64,000 nt of DNA from Candidatus Hydrogenedentota bacterium (lineage in GTDB: Bacteria > Hydrogenedentota > Hydrogenedentia > Hydrogenedentales > JAEUWI01): positions 310,001 through 374,000 of the forward strand of contig JAHBVV010000003.1 in the NCBI GenBank assembly GCA_019637335.1. The letters are read 5' to 3'. Below the pieces are notes generated by a model. It did not search any database. It was given only the letters and a program-made list of their open reading frames with translations, and was not told the origin of the DNA. Made by a program: the position numbers and the translations under genes. Below, one piece after another: positions 19,147 to 27,583 of the stretch. Numbering within the stretch: position 1 is the stretch's first letter; each line of letters begins with the position of its first letter.

Positions 19147-19737
19147 TTGAAGTCCCTGGACGACAAGGCCCTCGCGCTCGCGTTTCAGGCGGGGGAGGAG
19201 GCGGCATTCGACGAAATTGTGACCCGCTTTCAGGGGCGCGTCTACGCCGTCGCCTACCGTGTGCTCGGCAATCGGGAAGACGCCCTCGACGTGGCCCAGG
19301 AGGTATTCCTCAAGGTACACCGCAAAATCGGATCATGGCAGCCCACCGGCGGCTTCCTGCCCTGGGTGCTGCGGATGGCCACCAACCACAGCATCGACCA
19401 GTTGCGCCGCCGCAAGCGCTATCCGGAGCAGCCGCTCGACGAGGCCTTTACCCCCGCGTCCGAAGGCGCCGCCGTGGAGCCGGTCTCCATGAATACCAGC
19501 ACCGAGGTGCGCGCCCGCGAAATTGAAGACCGGGTCCGGAAGGCGCTGCCCGTCCTGTCGCCCGCACAGCGCGAGGTCTTCCTTCTGCGCCACTACGAAG
19601 GGCTGCAACTCGCGGAAATCGCCGATAGCATGGGATGCACCGTCGGAAGCGTCAAAGTACACTTGTTTCGGGCGTTAAAGAAACTTCAGACCGAATTGAA
19701 AGACCTGTACGAGAAAAACGACAACAATCAGCCGTGA
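19147..19737 (+). CDS. Second ECF-family sigma factor
   Basis: About 196 residues. Region 2 includes AAFDEIVTRFQGRVYAVAYR and NREDALDVAQEVFLKVH; region 4 has LSPAQREVFLLRHYEGLQL and the helix-turn-helix AEIADSMGCTVGSVKVHL. The start is taken as TTG 19147, preceded by GGAAGGAA; an upstream in-frame TTG at 19096 would add 17 residues without a good ribosome site. It is followed after 78 bases by its probable anti-sigma gene. It is not closely similar to the ECF factor 1.7 kb upstream, so the two likely serve different signals. Confidence 0.92.
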   Translation: MKSLDDKALALAFQAGEEAAFDEIVTRFQGRVYAVAYRVLGNREDALDVAQEVFLKVHRKIGSWQPTGGFLPWVLRMATNHSIDQLRRRKRYPEQPLDEAFTPASEGAAVEPVSMNTSTEVRAREIEDRVRKALPVLSPAQREVFLLRHYEGLQLAEIADSMGCTVGSVKVHLFRALKKLQTELKDLYEKNDNNQP

Positions 19738-19815
19738 AACCGCGCGGGAGAACGCGGCGCAGTAAGGCGCTTTTTCCCAGTTTCAGACCAGTTCCTAAGA
19801 CGGAAGGAATCCGTG

Positions 19816-20826
19816 ATGTTTGGTTGCCGGAAGTATCAAGGCATGATCGCCGCTTCGCTCTATGAGCCGCTTTCCGTGGACGAGCAGCGACAACTCAGTG
19901 CCCATCTGGGCGCCTGTCCCGCCTGCGCGGAAGCCTCCCGTAGCCTTGGGAGCCTGGTGCGCGCGCTTCCCGACGCCGCGCCGCCCTTCACGGGCGACCT
20001 GCTGCCCGCACTGCAAAGTGAGCGGCCCACCGTGCGCGATCACCGCCCTTTCTCGACGCTTAAACCTGTTATTGCATATACAGCTCTTTTTGTGTTGGCT
20101 TGTGTTGTTTTTGCGTTTGCCCGGCTCAACAATTCCCAACCGGATCTACCCCCGGTCGCTGCGGTCAACCCGCCGATACAAACGATTGACGCCGCCTACC
20201 GGGAAGCTGCCGCCGGCGATGTCGAAGTCGCGCTCGCGATGCTTGAGGAGGCCCGTGAAGCCGCCGCCACGCCGACCGAGGCGGGCGCCCTGCTCCTGGC
20301 CGCCGCGAATATAGAATACGGCTATATGCGCCGGTATGCGATTGCTTACGATAAATACAAATCGGTTTTTGACAACTATGGCGAAGCCTGGGCCCAGTCC
20401 GAGGGAGCCGTAAAAGATCGTTTCGACCTCCTCACCGAGGCGCGGGATCAGGCCTTCGAACCCCTCTACCAGGTGGACAGCGCGCGCCTGCAGGGCGAGG
20501 CCGGCATTCCCGTCCTCGAAGACCTGATGGCCCGCTATCCCGGCCGCGCCGTCGCCCGGGAAGCGCTGGGCGCCATGCTGGCCCTCGTCGATGGCGAAGG
20601 CGTCACCGGGCTCGAAGCCGTGAAAGTCCGCTGCACCAACCCCGTGGCCCTTGCCCAGGTCGATGTGCACCTCGGCGAGCGTTACTGCGCCGATCGCCTG
20701 AATCCGGAGCGCGGTCGCGCCCTGCTTATGCAGGTCGCGGGCGGAGGCCACGAGGTGCCCGCAAGAATGGCGCGCGACGTCCTCGCCCGGCTGGACAACC
20801 CGAATGCGGCATCCGCGGACCAATAG
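19816..20826 (+). CDS. Zinc-finger anti-sigma factor with large periplasmic domain
   Basis: A 336-residue protein. The cytoplasmic head has HLGACPAC (H-x3-C-x2-C) at about residues 32-39, preceded by CRKYQGMIAASLYEPLS. A single transmembrane helix lies at about 87-105 (AYTALFVLACVVFAFA). The periplasmic part of about 230 residues is helical, with TPR-like stretches (AAYREAAAGDVEVALAMLEEA, EYGYMRRYAIAYDKY). It probably sequesters the upstream sigma factor. ATG 19816 is preferred (GGAAGGA 7 bases before); a GTG at 19813 is equally in frame. The tail is much longer than in the first anti-sigma factor and may bind a ligand or partner. Confidence 0.8.
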   Translation: MFGCRKYQGMIAASLYEPLSVDEQRQLSAHLGACPACAEASRSLGSLVRALPDAAPPFTGDLLPALQSERPTVRDHRPFSTLKPVIAYTALFVLACVVFAFARLNNSQPDLPPVAAVNPPIQTIDAAYREAAAGDVEVALAMLEEAREAAATPTEAGALLLAAANIEYGYMRRYAIAYDKYKSVFDNYGEAWAQSEGAVKDRFDLLTEARDQAFEPLYQVDSARLQGEAGIPVLEDLMARYPGRAVAREALGAMLALVDGEGVTGLEAVKVRCTNPVALAQVDVHLGERYCADRLNPERGRALLMQVAGGGHEVPARMARDVLARLDNPNAASADQ

Positions 20827-20876
20827 GCTCGTTCTCTGGCCGACATAGGCCTCCCGCGCCGCCGCCTTCATCCATC

Positions 20877-20906
20877 TTGTTGCCCCACCAGCGCCTGTGC
20901 TAGCAT
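20877..20906 (+). promoter_or_regulatory. Candidate extended -10 promoter for gspE-gspF
   Basis: TTGTTG (20877-20882), 18-base spacer, TAGCAT (20901-20906) preceded by TGC, i.e. an extended -10. It lies about 60 bases before the TTG start at 20966. The same TG-n-TA-n-n-n-T form is seen before the giant gene and the glycan cluster. Confidence 0.4.
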
Positions 20907-20965
20907 CCACGCAGGGGTGAATTTTGCCCCCAAGTGGCGCAATCACAACACCTTGGAGCAGGTCA

Positions 20966-22699
20966 TTGGCCGGGCTGAAGGCATTCGAGAAGCAGTTCAT
21001 CCGCGATAGCGTCGTGGATGAAGAGCGCCTGCGCCAGGCGAAGGCCGCCGGCGTACCCTTCTCCGGCGACGCCATCATCCAGCTCGGCTTCGCGGACGCC
21101 GAGTCGGTCTACCAATCCCTCGCCCGCTTCTGCGAATTGCGCTACGTCCCGCTCGGCGATCTCGGCGTGGGGGAGGCGGTGCTCCGCAAAGTGCCCGCCC
21201 GCCTGGCCACGCACTACCGCTGCGTGCCCGTGGAAGAGCGCGACGGGACGCTCGTCGTCGCCATCAGCGATCCCCTCAATGCCCACCGCCTGGACGAAAT
21301 CCGCGCCGCCCTGAAGCAGCGCGTGGAAGCCGTGGTCGCGACGCCGGACGCCATTCAGCAGGCGATCAAGCAGTACTACGGCGTCGGGGCCGGCACCGTT
21401 GAGCGCATTCTCGACCGGCCGGGCGCCGCGCCGCTCGAAACCCGCCGCCAGGAGACCGCCACGCTCGACGGCGACAACACCGACGCGTCAATCATCACCT
21501 TCGTCAACGAGTTGATCCTCGAAGCGGTCAAGGCGGGCGCAACGGATATCCACATCGAACCCTTCGAGGCCGAATTGCGCGTACGCTTCCGGATCGACGG
21601 CATCCTGCACGCCACGCCCGTCCCCGCGCGCATCCAGGGGTTCCACGCCGCCATCGTCTCGCGCGTGAAGATCATGGCGAACTTGAACATTGCCGAGAAG
21701 CGACTCCCGCAGGACGGAAAAATCCTGGCAACTTTCGGCCACGATTCCTACGACCTGCGCGTCAGCATCCTGCCGACCCCGCACGGGGAAACCGTGAATC
21801 TGCGGGTGCTCGCGCGCGCGAACGCCTTCCTCACCTTGCCGGAACTGGGCTTTCGCGAGGAAGATCTGGCGCAGTTCAATCGCTTTATCGGGCGCCCAAA
21901 CGGCATCCTGCTGGTGACCGGCCCCACGGGAAGCGGGAAGACCACCACGCTCTACGCCGCGCTGAGCAAGCTCAACGACCTGCAGCGGAAAATTATCACC
22001 ATCGAGGACCCGGTCGAGTACCAAATCCCGGGGATCACGCAGATGCAGGTGCACGCGCAAATCGGCTTCGACTTCGCCCGGGGGCTCCGGTCGGTACTCC
22101 GCCACGATCCCGATATCCTCCTGGTGGGCGAGATCCGGGACTACGAAACGGCCGAGATGGCGGTCCGGTCCAGCCTGACGGGCCACCTCGTGCTGAGCAC
22201 GTTGCATACAAACGATTCTGCCGGCGCCGTCACCCGCCTGCTGGACATGGGCGTCGAGCCGTTTTTGATCGCCAGCACCATGATCGCCGCCATCGCCCAG
22301 CGCCTGCTCCGGAACAATTGCCCGGAATGCAGCCGCCCGGCCGACCACGACCCCGCCCTGCTGGCCGCGGAATTCGGCGACATCGCCGGGGAACTGGCGG
22401 GCGCTTCGTTCCGCGCGGGGGCAGGCTGTCCCGCCTGCCGCAACACCGGCTACAGAGGGCGCGCCGCCATCTACGAAATGCTGCCCTTCACCCCGGAGAT
22501 TAAGGCCCTGACCGTCGAACGCGCGACCTCGCAGGTGATCAAGGAAACCGCCCGAAAGCAGGGCCTGCGCACCCTCCGCCGCGCGGGCTGGCTCCGCGCG
22601 AAGGAAGGCGCCACCACCGTGGAGGAAGTGCTGCGCGTGACAGCCGATGCCGACGTGTTGCCAGACCCCGAGATCGGCGATGCCCCAGTTTCGCTATGA
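20966..22699 (+). CDS. gspE: Type II secretion / type IV pilus assembly ATPase, GspE/PilB family
   Basis: A 577-residue cytoplasmic hexameric ATPase that powers pseudopilus or pilus assembly. The N-terminal T2SSE domain (about residues 1-150) is followed by the ATPase core: Walker A GPTGSGKTT at about residues 319-327, the Asp box, Walker B with LLVGEIRDYETAEMA, the His box STLHTND, and a C-terminal tetracysteine zinc site formed by CPEC and CPAC. The start is taken as TTG 20966 behind GGAGCAGG; TTG 20924 is an alternative. The length is nearer PilB than classical GspE. The gspF-like gene follows with a 20-base overlap. No pseudopilins or secretin are encoded in the window. Confidence 0.92.
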   Translation: MAGLKAFEKQFIRDSVVDEERLRQAKAAGVPFSGDAIIQLGFADAESVYQSLARFCELRYVPLGDLGVGEAVLRKVPARLATHYRCVPVEERDGTLVVAISDPLNAHRLDEIRAALKQRVEAVVATPDAIQQAIKQYYGVGAGTVERILDRPGAAPLETRRQETATLDGDNTDASIITFVNELILEAVKAGATDIHIEPFEAELRVRFRIDGILHATPVPARIQGFHAAIVSRVKIMANLNIAEKRLPQDGKILATFGHDSYDLRVSILPTPHGETVNLRVLARANAFLTLPELGFREEDLAQFNRFIGRPNGILLVTGPTGSGKTTTLYAALSKLNDLQRKIITIEDPVEYQIPGITQMQVHAQIGFDFARGLRSVLRHDPDILLVGEIRDYETAEMAVRSSLTGHLVLSTLHTNDSAGAVTRLLDMGVEPFLIASTMIAAIAQRLLRNNCPECSRPADHDPALLAAEFGDIAGELAGASFRAGAGCPACRNTGYRGRAAIYEMLPFTPEIKALTVERATSQVIKETARKQGLRTLRRAGWLRAKEGATTVEEVLRVTADADVLPDPEIGDAPVSL

Positions 22700-23900
22700 G
22701 GTCAAGAAAGGGCCCGACGAAAAGCTGAGCGGCGTGCTGGAGGCCGAATCGCAGCGGGCCGCCGTGGCGCGCCTGCGCGAACAGGGCTACTTTCCCCTGG
22801 TGGTGGAACCCGCCGAACCAAACGGAGAGGGGCGCGGCGGGCTGGCCCGGAAGGTCTTGCGCCGAATCCGCCTGCAAGACCGCAACACCTTCTTCCGGCA
22901 ACTCGCCAATCTCACCGAATCCGGCATGATGCTCACCCGCGCATTGCGCATGATCGAGAAGCAATCCGAAAACCCCGGCCTCGCGCGTGTGGCCGGCGAA
23001 ATCCGCGAGTCTGTCCAGCAGGGCGGCGCCCTGGCCGACGCGCTCGCCGCCCATCATCGCCTTTTCCCGCCGCTCTACGTCAATCTCGTCCGCGCCGGCG
23101 AAACCGGCGGCATGCTCGACGAGGTGCTGTGGCGCATCGTCGCATTTGGCGAGCGCGAGGAAGAGCTGCGCGGCAAGGCCGTTTCCGCGCTCGTCTACCC
23201 CGTGTTTCTCGCCATCATGAGCGCCATATCCGTCTTCATTCTCGTCTCGTTCGTGTTTCCCAAGTTCACCGGCATTTTCGAAGAGTTCAACGCGCCGCTC
23301 CCCTGGCCGACCATCGTCGTCATGGCGATCTGCGACTTCATGGGAACCTGGTGGCCCGCCGTGCTCGCGGGCCTGATCGCCGGCGCCTGGGGGCTTCTGC
23401 ACTGGCTGCGCACCGAATCCGGACAGCGCCGGCGCGACACCCTGCTCCTGCGCCTGCCCGTCGTCCGCCGTCTCGTCATCACCTACGAGATGGCCCGCTT
23501 CGCCCGCACCTTCGGCGCCCTCCTCGACAACGGCGTCCCCATCCTCACGACCCTCGAAATCGCCGGGGACACGCTCGGAAACCGGATTGTACGGGACGAA
23601 GTCCGACGCGTGCACACCGGCGTCAAGGCCGGCGGCTCCATCAGCGAGTCCCTGGAGGCCTGCCCGCATTTCCCGCCGCTCGTGGTGAACATGTTCGCCG
23701 TCGGCGAGGAAAGCGGACGCCTCGGCGCCGTCGCCAACCGCGTCGCCGCCGCCTGCGACATCGAAGTCGAGCGCGCCGTAAAAGCGGTCACCGCCCTTTT
23801 CGAGCCCCTCCTCATCGTCGTCATGGGCGTCATCATCGGATTCCTGGTAATCGCGATGCTCCTGCCCATGCTTACGCTCAGCTCGGCGATCGGCGTGTGA
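22680..23900 (+). CDS. gspF: Type II secretion / pilus inner-membrane platform protein, GspF/PilC family
   Basis: A 406-residue polytopic protein with two T2SSF domains. The first (about residues 70-195) starts FFRQLANLTESGMMLTRALRM and the second (about 270-395) starts MARFARTFGALLDNGVPILTTL. Three transmembrane helices are visible at about 170-195, 218-245 and 370-395. It begins with MPQFRYEVKKGPDEKLSGVLEAE-type N-terminal residues typical of the family. The 20-base overlap with the ATPase gene fits the usual E-F pairing of an assembly platform. Confidence 0.93.
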   Translation: MPQFRYEVKKGPDEKLSGVLEAESQRAAVARLREQGYFPLVVEPAEPNGEGRGGLARKVLRRIRLQDRNTFFRQLANLTESGMMLTRALRMIEKQSENPGLARVAGEIRESVQQGGALADALAAHHRLFPPLYVNLVRAGETGGMLDEVLWRIVAFGEREEELRGKAVSALVYPVFLAIMSAISVFILVSFVFPKFTGIFEEFNAPLPWPTIVVMAICDFMGTWWPAVLAGLIAGAWGLLHWLRTESGQRRRDTLLLRLPVVRRLVITYEMARFARTFGALLDNGVPILTTLEIAGDTLGNRIVRDEVRRVHTGVKAGGSISESLEACPHFPPLVVNMFAVGEESGRLGAVANRVAAACDIEVERAVKAVTALFEPLLIVVMGVIIGFLVIAMLLPMLTLSSAIGV

Positions 23901-23912
23901 GCGGCGCCGGTT

Positions 23913-24536
23913 TCAAATACGATGCAGTGCGTTAATGGCGCGCATGAGGCTCGGGGAAAACCTGGAAGCCCGGTTGGCCGACCATGTTGATTGTATGAAT
24001 CGGCAGAGTACGTCGTTGTAAAGCGGGCCAACGTGGCCGGATCCGCGGGGGAGCATGTCGGCATGCATTTTCTTCTTGCCCTTTGCGCGAATCACGTTAA
24101 TCAGAAATTGCTTTGGATCCGGAAGCTCATCCGGGCGCGTGGGGAAGTTTGTGGCGGCGATTTCGATATAGGCGGCCCAGGCGTGCCTGTCCGCCATGAT
24201 CCATGACTCAATTTCCCGCACGGCGATGCGAAAGCAAAGACCTTTCGGCAAACCAGGTGAGCCATCGGGCGAGCTACCGAACCAGGAAGAAATCAGCGAG
24301 GGCGCGCAAGGCCAGGTGTCGAGATCAGTCAAGCAAAAAACCGCCGAGTGTCTGGATATTTCCAGCAATGCCGGACACTTTTTCTTGAGATTGCCGGCTC
24401 CACGGAGCTCGCTCGGGAAACCTGGTAAGAACCGAATCGGCCGCGAACTCGAAAGGTTTCGATACGCAACGAGTCTTATGGCGATTTCCCGAGATGGCGC
24501 GTCCTCGACAAAACCGTAGCAGTATCGCGCCTCCAT
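23913..24536 (-). CDS. Putative TOPRIM-like (DUF4276/RloB-like) nuclease partner of the ATPase
   Basis: A 207-residue protein. Its acidic blocks are laid out like a TOPRIM fold: YGFVEDAPSREIAIRL with E11-D12 near the N-terminus, FCLTDLDTWPC with D71-x-D73, then RIAVREIESWIMAD (E108, E110), which matches the REvEsWllAD-type motif of DUF4276/RloB-like proteins. In PARIS, RloAB and OLD/Gabija systems such a TOPRIM partner is the effector nuclease of an ATPase. It starts 1 base after the ATPase stop, so they are co-translated. Codon use and base content are less G+C-rich than in the flanking gspF and rluF-type genes. The TOPRIM reading is motif-based and not certain. Confidence 0.55.
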   Translation of the reverse strand: MEARYCYGFVEDAPSREIAIRLVAYRNLSSSRPIRFLPGFPSELRGAGNLKKKCPALLEISRHSAVFCLTDLDTWPCAPSLISSWFGSSPDGSPGLPKGLCFRIAVREIESWIMADRHAWAAYIEIAATNFPTRPDELPDPKQFLINVIRAKGKKKMHADMLPRGSGHVGPLYNDVLCRFIQSTWSANRASRFSPSLMRAINALHRI

Positions 24537-24537
24537 T

Positions 24538-25692
24538 TCAAAGCGCCGAAATGGTCGATGCAGTTTGGGGAAGAAGAATATCCGCGGGGCTCATTCCGTC
24601 TCTCATCGCCTGAAGGTCGCTCTCGCTCGGTGCGACAATCGATGTGGCTTCGCCGCCGGCGCCCGGCTGCAAAATTAGAAAAGATCCATCAATTGAGGAG
24701 ACTGCCAACATGGATTCGCTGTGCGTACTAATCAGTATTTGCCCGCCGGATTTCTTTCTGGATTGGCGGGTCTTGAAGATCAGTTTGGGTATCTGTTCGA
24801 CCACTCTGGTGTGAAGCGAGAGCTCAGGCTCTTCCAACAGGATCATGCTGTTGGAGCTGAGAAGCGTCCAGAGCATGGCGATAAGGCGAAGCGTTCCATC
24901 CGAAAACTGGTCTTCTCGCTGCCACCCCGCTTTGGGGCGCCAGTGTTTGTAGAGCATTTCGAGGTGAGGTTTGCCCGTCTGTTCGTCTTGGATAAACTTC
25001 AATTGCTCAAAGTTCGGGATGGCGCTTGCCAGTATGCCTTGAATATGCTTCAGGCGGGCGTCTCTGGTCTTTTTGGGGGTTCCCGCAATCTGCTCCAGGA
25101 AGCCTTGTCCAAATGGATCGGAACTTAAGTTCGGAAGGAAAACGTGCTCGCCGAACTTCAAGAGCTGCGGTACAAGATGCAGGTACAACACGTCTTCAAA
25201 AAAACTCGCGATCTCGCGGAATTCCTTATTCATATTTATCTGTTCAAGATGCGTCTGGGTAAGCCGCTCGCGATCCGATTTGTCTTCACGGTCCGGTCTC
25301 GTGAACAAGCGTTCGCCTCGCCGGTACGCCTCTTCCTTCAAGACGCAAGGACGCTGCTTTCCGGTCCCTTCGGATTGAATGCTCAAGTGGTATTTCCAGT
25401 CGGGATGCGCCGCTGTATCGTCGAGTGACTCGCGCAATTCGAACTCGAGTTCTACGTGTGGGTGCTTTGTGGCCGCAAGGCTCCGTACTTTGCCGAGTCC
25501 CCCGCGAGAAGCCAATGCCTGCTGGAGACCTCCGCCATTCGGGTTTACGATGTCTCGCATGAATCGGAAGATGTCAAGAAAATTGGATTTTCCGGAAGCA
25601 TTGGGGCCAAGGATATAAACGGTTTCCCGAAGGTCGGCGTCCGCCTTTGCGAAATTGCGCCAGTTTCGCAGGCTTATGCGCGATACATACAT
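24538..25692 (-). CDS. AAA/ABC-type ATPase of the OLD/RecF-like group (AAA_21), probable defence ATPase
   Basis: A 384-residue ATPase. It opens MYVSRISLRNWRNFAKADA, as RecF/SMC-like ATPases do, with Walker A GPNASGKSN at residues 29-37 (beginning ILGPNASGKSNFLD). An insert follows, then signature-like DQFSDGTLRLIAMLW, Walker B ILLEEPE at about 284-290 with the D-loop ELSLH, and the switch histidine in ISTHSES near 324. There is no C-terminal TOPRIM domain as in OLD or GajA; that role may be held by the next gene. GGGAGTGG lies upstream of the ATG at 25692. The pair sits between housekeeping genes and is less G+C-rich than they are. Confidence 0.85.
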   Translation of the reverse strand: MYVSRISLRNWRNFAKADADLRETVYILGPNASGKSNFLDIFRFMRDIVNPNGGGLQQALASRGGLGKVRSLAATKHPHVELEFELRESLDDTAAHPDWKYHLSIQSEGTGKQRPCVLKEEAYRRGERLFTRPDREDKSDRERLTQTHLEQINMNKEFREIASFFEDVLYLHLVPQLLKFGEHVFLPNLSSDPFGQGFLEQIAGTPKKTRDARLKHIQGILASAIPNFEQLKFIQDEQTGKPHLEMLYKHWRPKAGWQREDQFSDGTLRLIAMLWTLLSSNSMILLEEPELSLHTRVVEQIPKLIFKTRQSRKKSGGQILISTHSESMLAVSSIDGSFLILQPGAGGEATSIVAPSESDLQAMRDGMSPADILLPQTASTISAL

Positions 25693-25916
25693 TTTGTGTC
25701 CACTCCCGGTTAATGCGTGGCCCGTTTCTTGTGGGTTTCTCAGTATGCCACTGCCACTTTCCGGCAGGCAAACGGCCGAGTTCTTCCGCACCGGAGAAGC
25801 CGTGGTTCAAAAAGCATTCCGCGCTTGCCGCCATCCTTCGACAGGGCCGGAATCAATTGACATGTCCTGGTGCGGTGGCAAGTACGAAACACCTGGCAAT
25901 AACCGCCAACACCGCC

Positions 25917-26669
25917 TCAAAACCGCTCCTCCGGCCCGAGGTAGCGCCACTTCCCGTACGGCAGGTTGCCCAGGCGCACGCGCCCGATGCGGATGCGCTT
26001 GAGCGTTTCCACCTTCAGACCCACCAGTTCGCACATGCGCCGGATCTGACGCTTGCGGCCCTCCCGGAGTATGAAGCGGAGTTGCCCATCCCGCTCCCGC
26101 GTCACCCGCGCCTTGCGCAGCACGCGCCCGTCCAGTTCGAGGCCGTGGCAAAGCAGATCCACGGCGTCGTCGGTGACCGGGCCCCGCACCCGCACCAGAT
26201 ACTCTTTGTCGACATCGCTGTCCGCGCCGATGATAGCGCGCGCGACCGCCCCGTCCTGTGTGAGCACGAGGAGTCCCGTTGAATCGATGTCGAGCCGTCC
26301 GGCGGGGGCGAGGTTCTGGCGGTGTTTCGGGTGGTAGGTGATGCCGCTGCGATCATTCCGGTCCCGGGCGGCCGGGGTAATCAGGGCCGCCGCTGGCGTG
26401 TAGCCGTCCTCCGCCTGGCCCGATACGTAGCCCAGCGGCTTGTGCAGCAGGATCGTGACCTGTTCCGCCAGCTCCCCGCGCGCGCCCGCGTCCAGCGTAA
26501 TCGTCTGCGAAGGCAGCACCTTTTCGCCGAGCTGGGCGACGCGTTCCCCATCAATACGCACCAGCCCGCGCGCGATGAAGGCGTCGGCCTCGCGGCGCGA
26601 ACAGATCCCGCGCGCGGCGAGCAACTTGCTGATGCGGACGGGCTCATTATCGGGAAAAGGGGAGGACAT
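25917..26669 (-). CDS. RsuA/RluB/RluF-family rRNA pseudouridine synthase
   Basis: A 250-residue enzyme that isomerises a uridine in rRNA. An N-terminal S4 RNA-binding domain (about residues 10-60: [20 protein letters not shown]) is followed by the catalytic domain with motif [20 protein letters not shown], whose Asp (in RLD) is the nucleophile, and the C-terminal block [19 protein letters not shown]. Its features sit between RluB and RluF; the HKPLGYVSG segment fits either. It lies 41 bases downstream of the dioxygenase gene on the same strand and could be co-transcribed. Confidence 0.9.
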   Translation of the reverse strand: MSSPFPDNEPVRISKLLAARGICSRREADAFIARGLVRIDGERVAQLGEKVLPSQTITLDAGARGELAEQVTILLHKPLGYVSGQAEDGYTPAAALITPAARDRNDRSGITYHPKHRQNLAPAGRLDIDSTGLLVLTQDGAVARAIIGADSDVDKEYLVRVRGPVTDDAVDLLCHGLELDGRVLRKARVTRERDGQLRFILREGRKRQIRRMCELVGLKVETLKRIRIGRVRLGNLPYGKWRYLGPEERF

Positions 26670-26710
26670 GCGCCCCTGATCTTACGCATCCCGCCGGAAC
26701 CGCGTCAATG

Positions 26711-27583
26711 TCACGCGCCAAACATTGTCCGGGCGCTTGCCGCATGAAAAACCTCCCCCCGGCAAAAGCGCCGCGCTGCGGGTGTCGCCGCGGCCGCCAG
26801 CGTCGCCCCTTCCGCCTCCACGGGCAACAGCCGGAAGTCCAGACTGACCCGCGTGCGCCCGGTGGTGTTCTCGGCGCCCCCGTGCAGGCAGCGCGGGTCG
26901 AAGAAAAGCGCATCGCCCGCCCGCATGGACACGGGCCGGCACACGCCCTCCACGGCCCGCCCGAATTCCGGGACCCGATCCGCATACCGGTAGAAATGGC
27001 GCAGCGAATCGCAAAACGGGGGATCGCCCGCCCCCAGCGCGTCCTTGTACTCGCGCAGCAGCGCGATGCTCTCGCCGCGCGGCGCACATTGCAATGCCGC
27101 CGATCCCTCGCAATCCGTCAGCGCGACCCAGCCCTGGATCATCTCCGCGGGGTGCCCACCGAGCAAATCGCTGTGGATCTGGCGCGGCTGCCCATCCGCG
27201 CCCCGGAGCCCTTCGGGAAAGGGAACCGGAAAGTGAAAGCGCACAATCGGCTGGGCCTGAAAGAGAAAGTCCCGCGGAAACACATCGCGCGCGATTCGCG
27301 CCAGCAGCGCGTGGTACGCCCCCGTGACGCCGTCGCACGGCGCGTAGAAGGCCCGGCTCACGGCGTTGGTGTAGTGTTCGTTCAACTGCGCCGCTTCCGC
27401 CGGAACATGCCGGTGCAACGCGGCCAGGGGTACGCGCTCCCGAACGAATCCTGAATGGATCAGGCGCGCCTGCACCGCCTCGATCAGCCCCGTCTCTGCC
27501 GCGATCTCCGGCCGCACGAAATAGCCCGGGGCGGGAAATTGATCCGCCGCCCGCAAGGGATCGAATTCACGCTGCTCAGCCAT
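26711..27583 (-). CDS. Phytanoyl-CoA dioxygenase-like Fe(II)/2-oxoglutarate oxygenase
   Basis: A 290-residue double-stranded beta-helix oxygenase. The iron facial triad can be read as H-x-D in QIHSDLLGG (about residue 155) and a distal His in CLHGGAENTTG, with the 2-oxoglutarate-binding Arg in TRVSLDFRLL. These motifs resemble StrG-like and carbohydrate-cluster oxygenases. It would hydroxylate or oxidise a small molecule or glycan; no substrate is evident. The ATG at 27583 begins MAEQREFDPL; its first 8 bases overlap the end of the CDF transporter gene, implying coupling. Confidence 0.75.
   Translation of the reverse strand: MAEQREFDPLRAADQFPAPGYFVRPEIAAETGLIEAVQARLIHSGFVRERVPLAALHRHVPAEAAQLNEHYTNAVSRAFYAPCDGVTGAYHALLARIARDVFPRDFLFQAQPIVRFHFPVPFPEGLRGADGQPRQIHSDLLGGHPAEMIQGWVALTDCEGSAALQCAPRGESIALLREYKDALGAGDPPFCDSLRHFYRYADRVPEFGRAVEGVCRPVSMRAGDALFFDPRCLHGGAENTTGRTRVSLDFRLLPVEAEGATLAAAATPAARRFCRGEVFHAASARTMFGA

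Noticed and set aside
20966-23900. A complete type II secretion operon
   Set aside because: Only the ATPase and platform genes are present; no pseudopilin, secretin or GspC/L/M gene follows, and the next genes are on the other strand.
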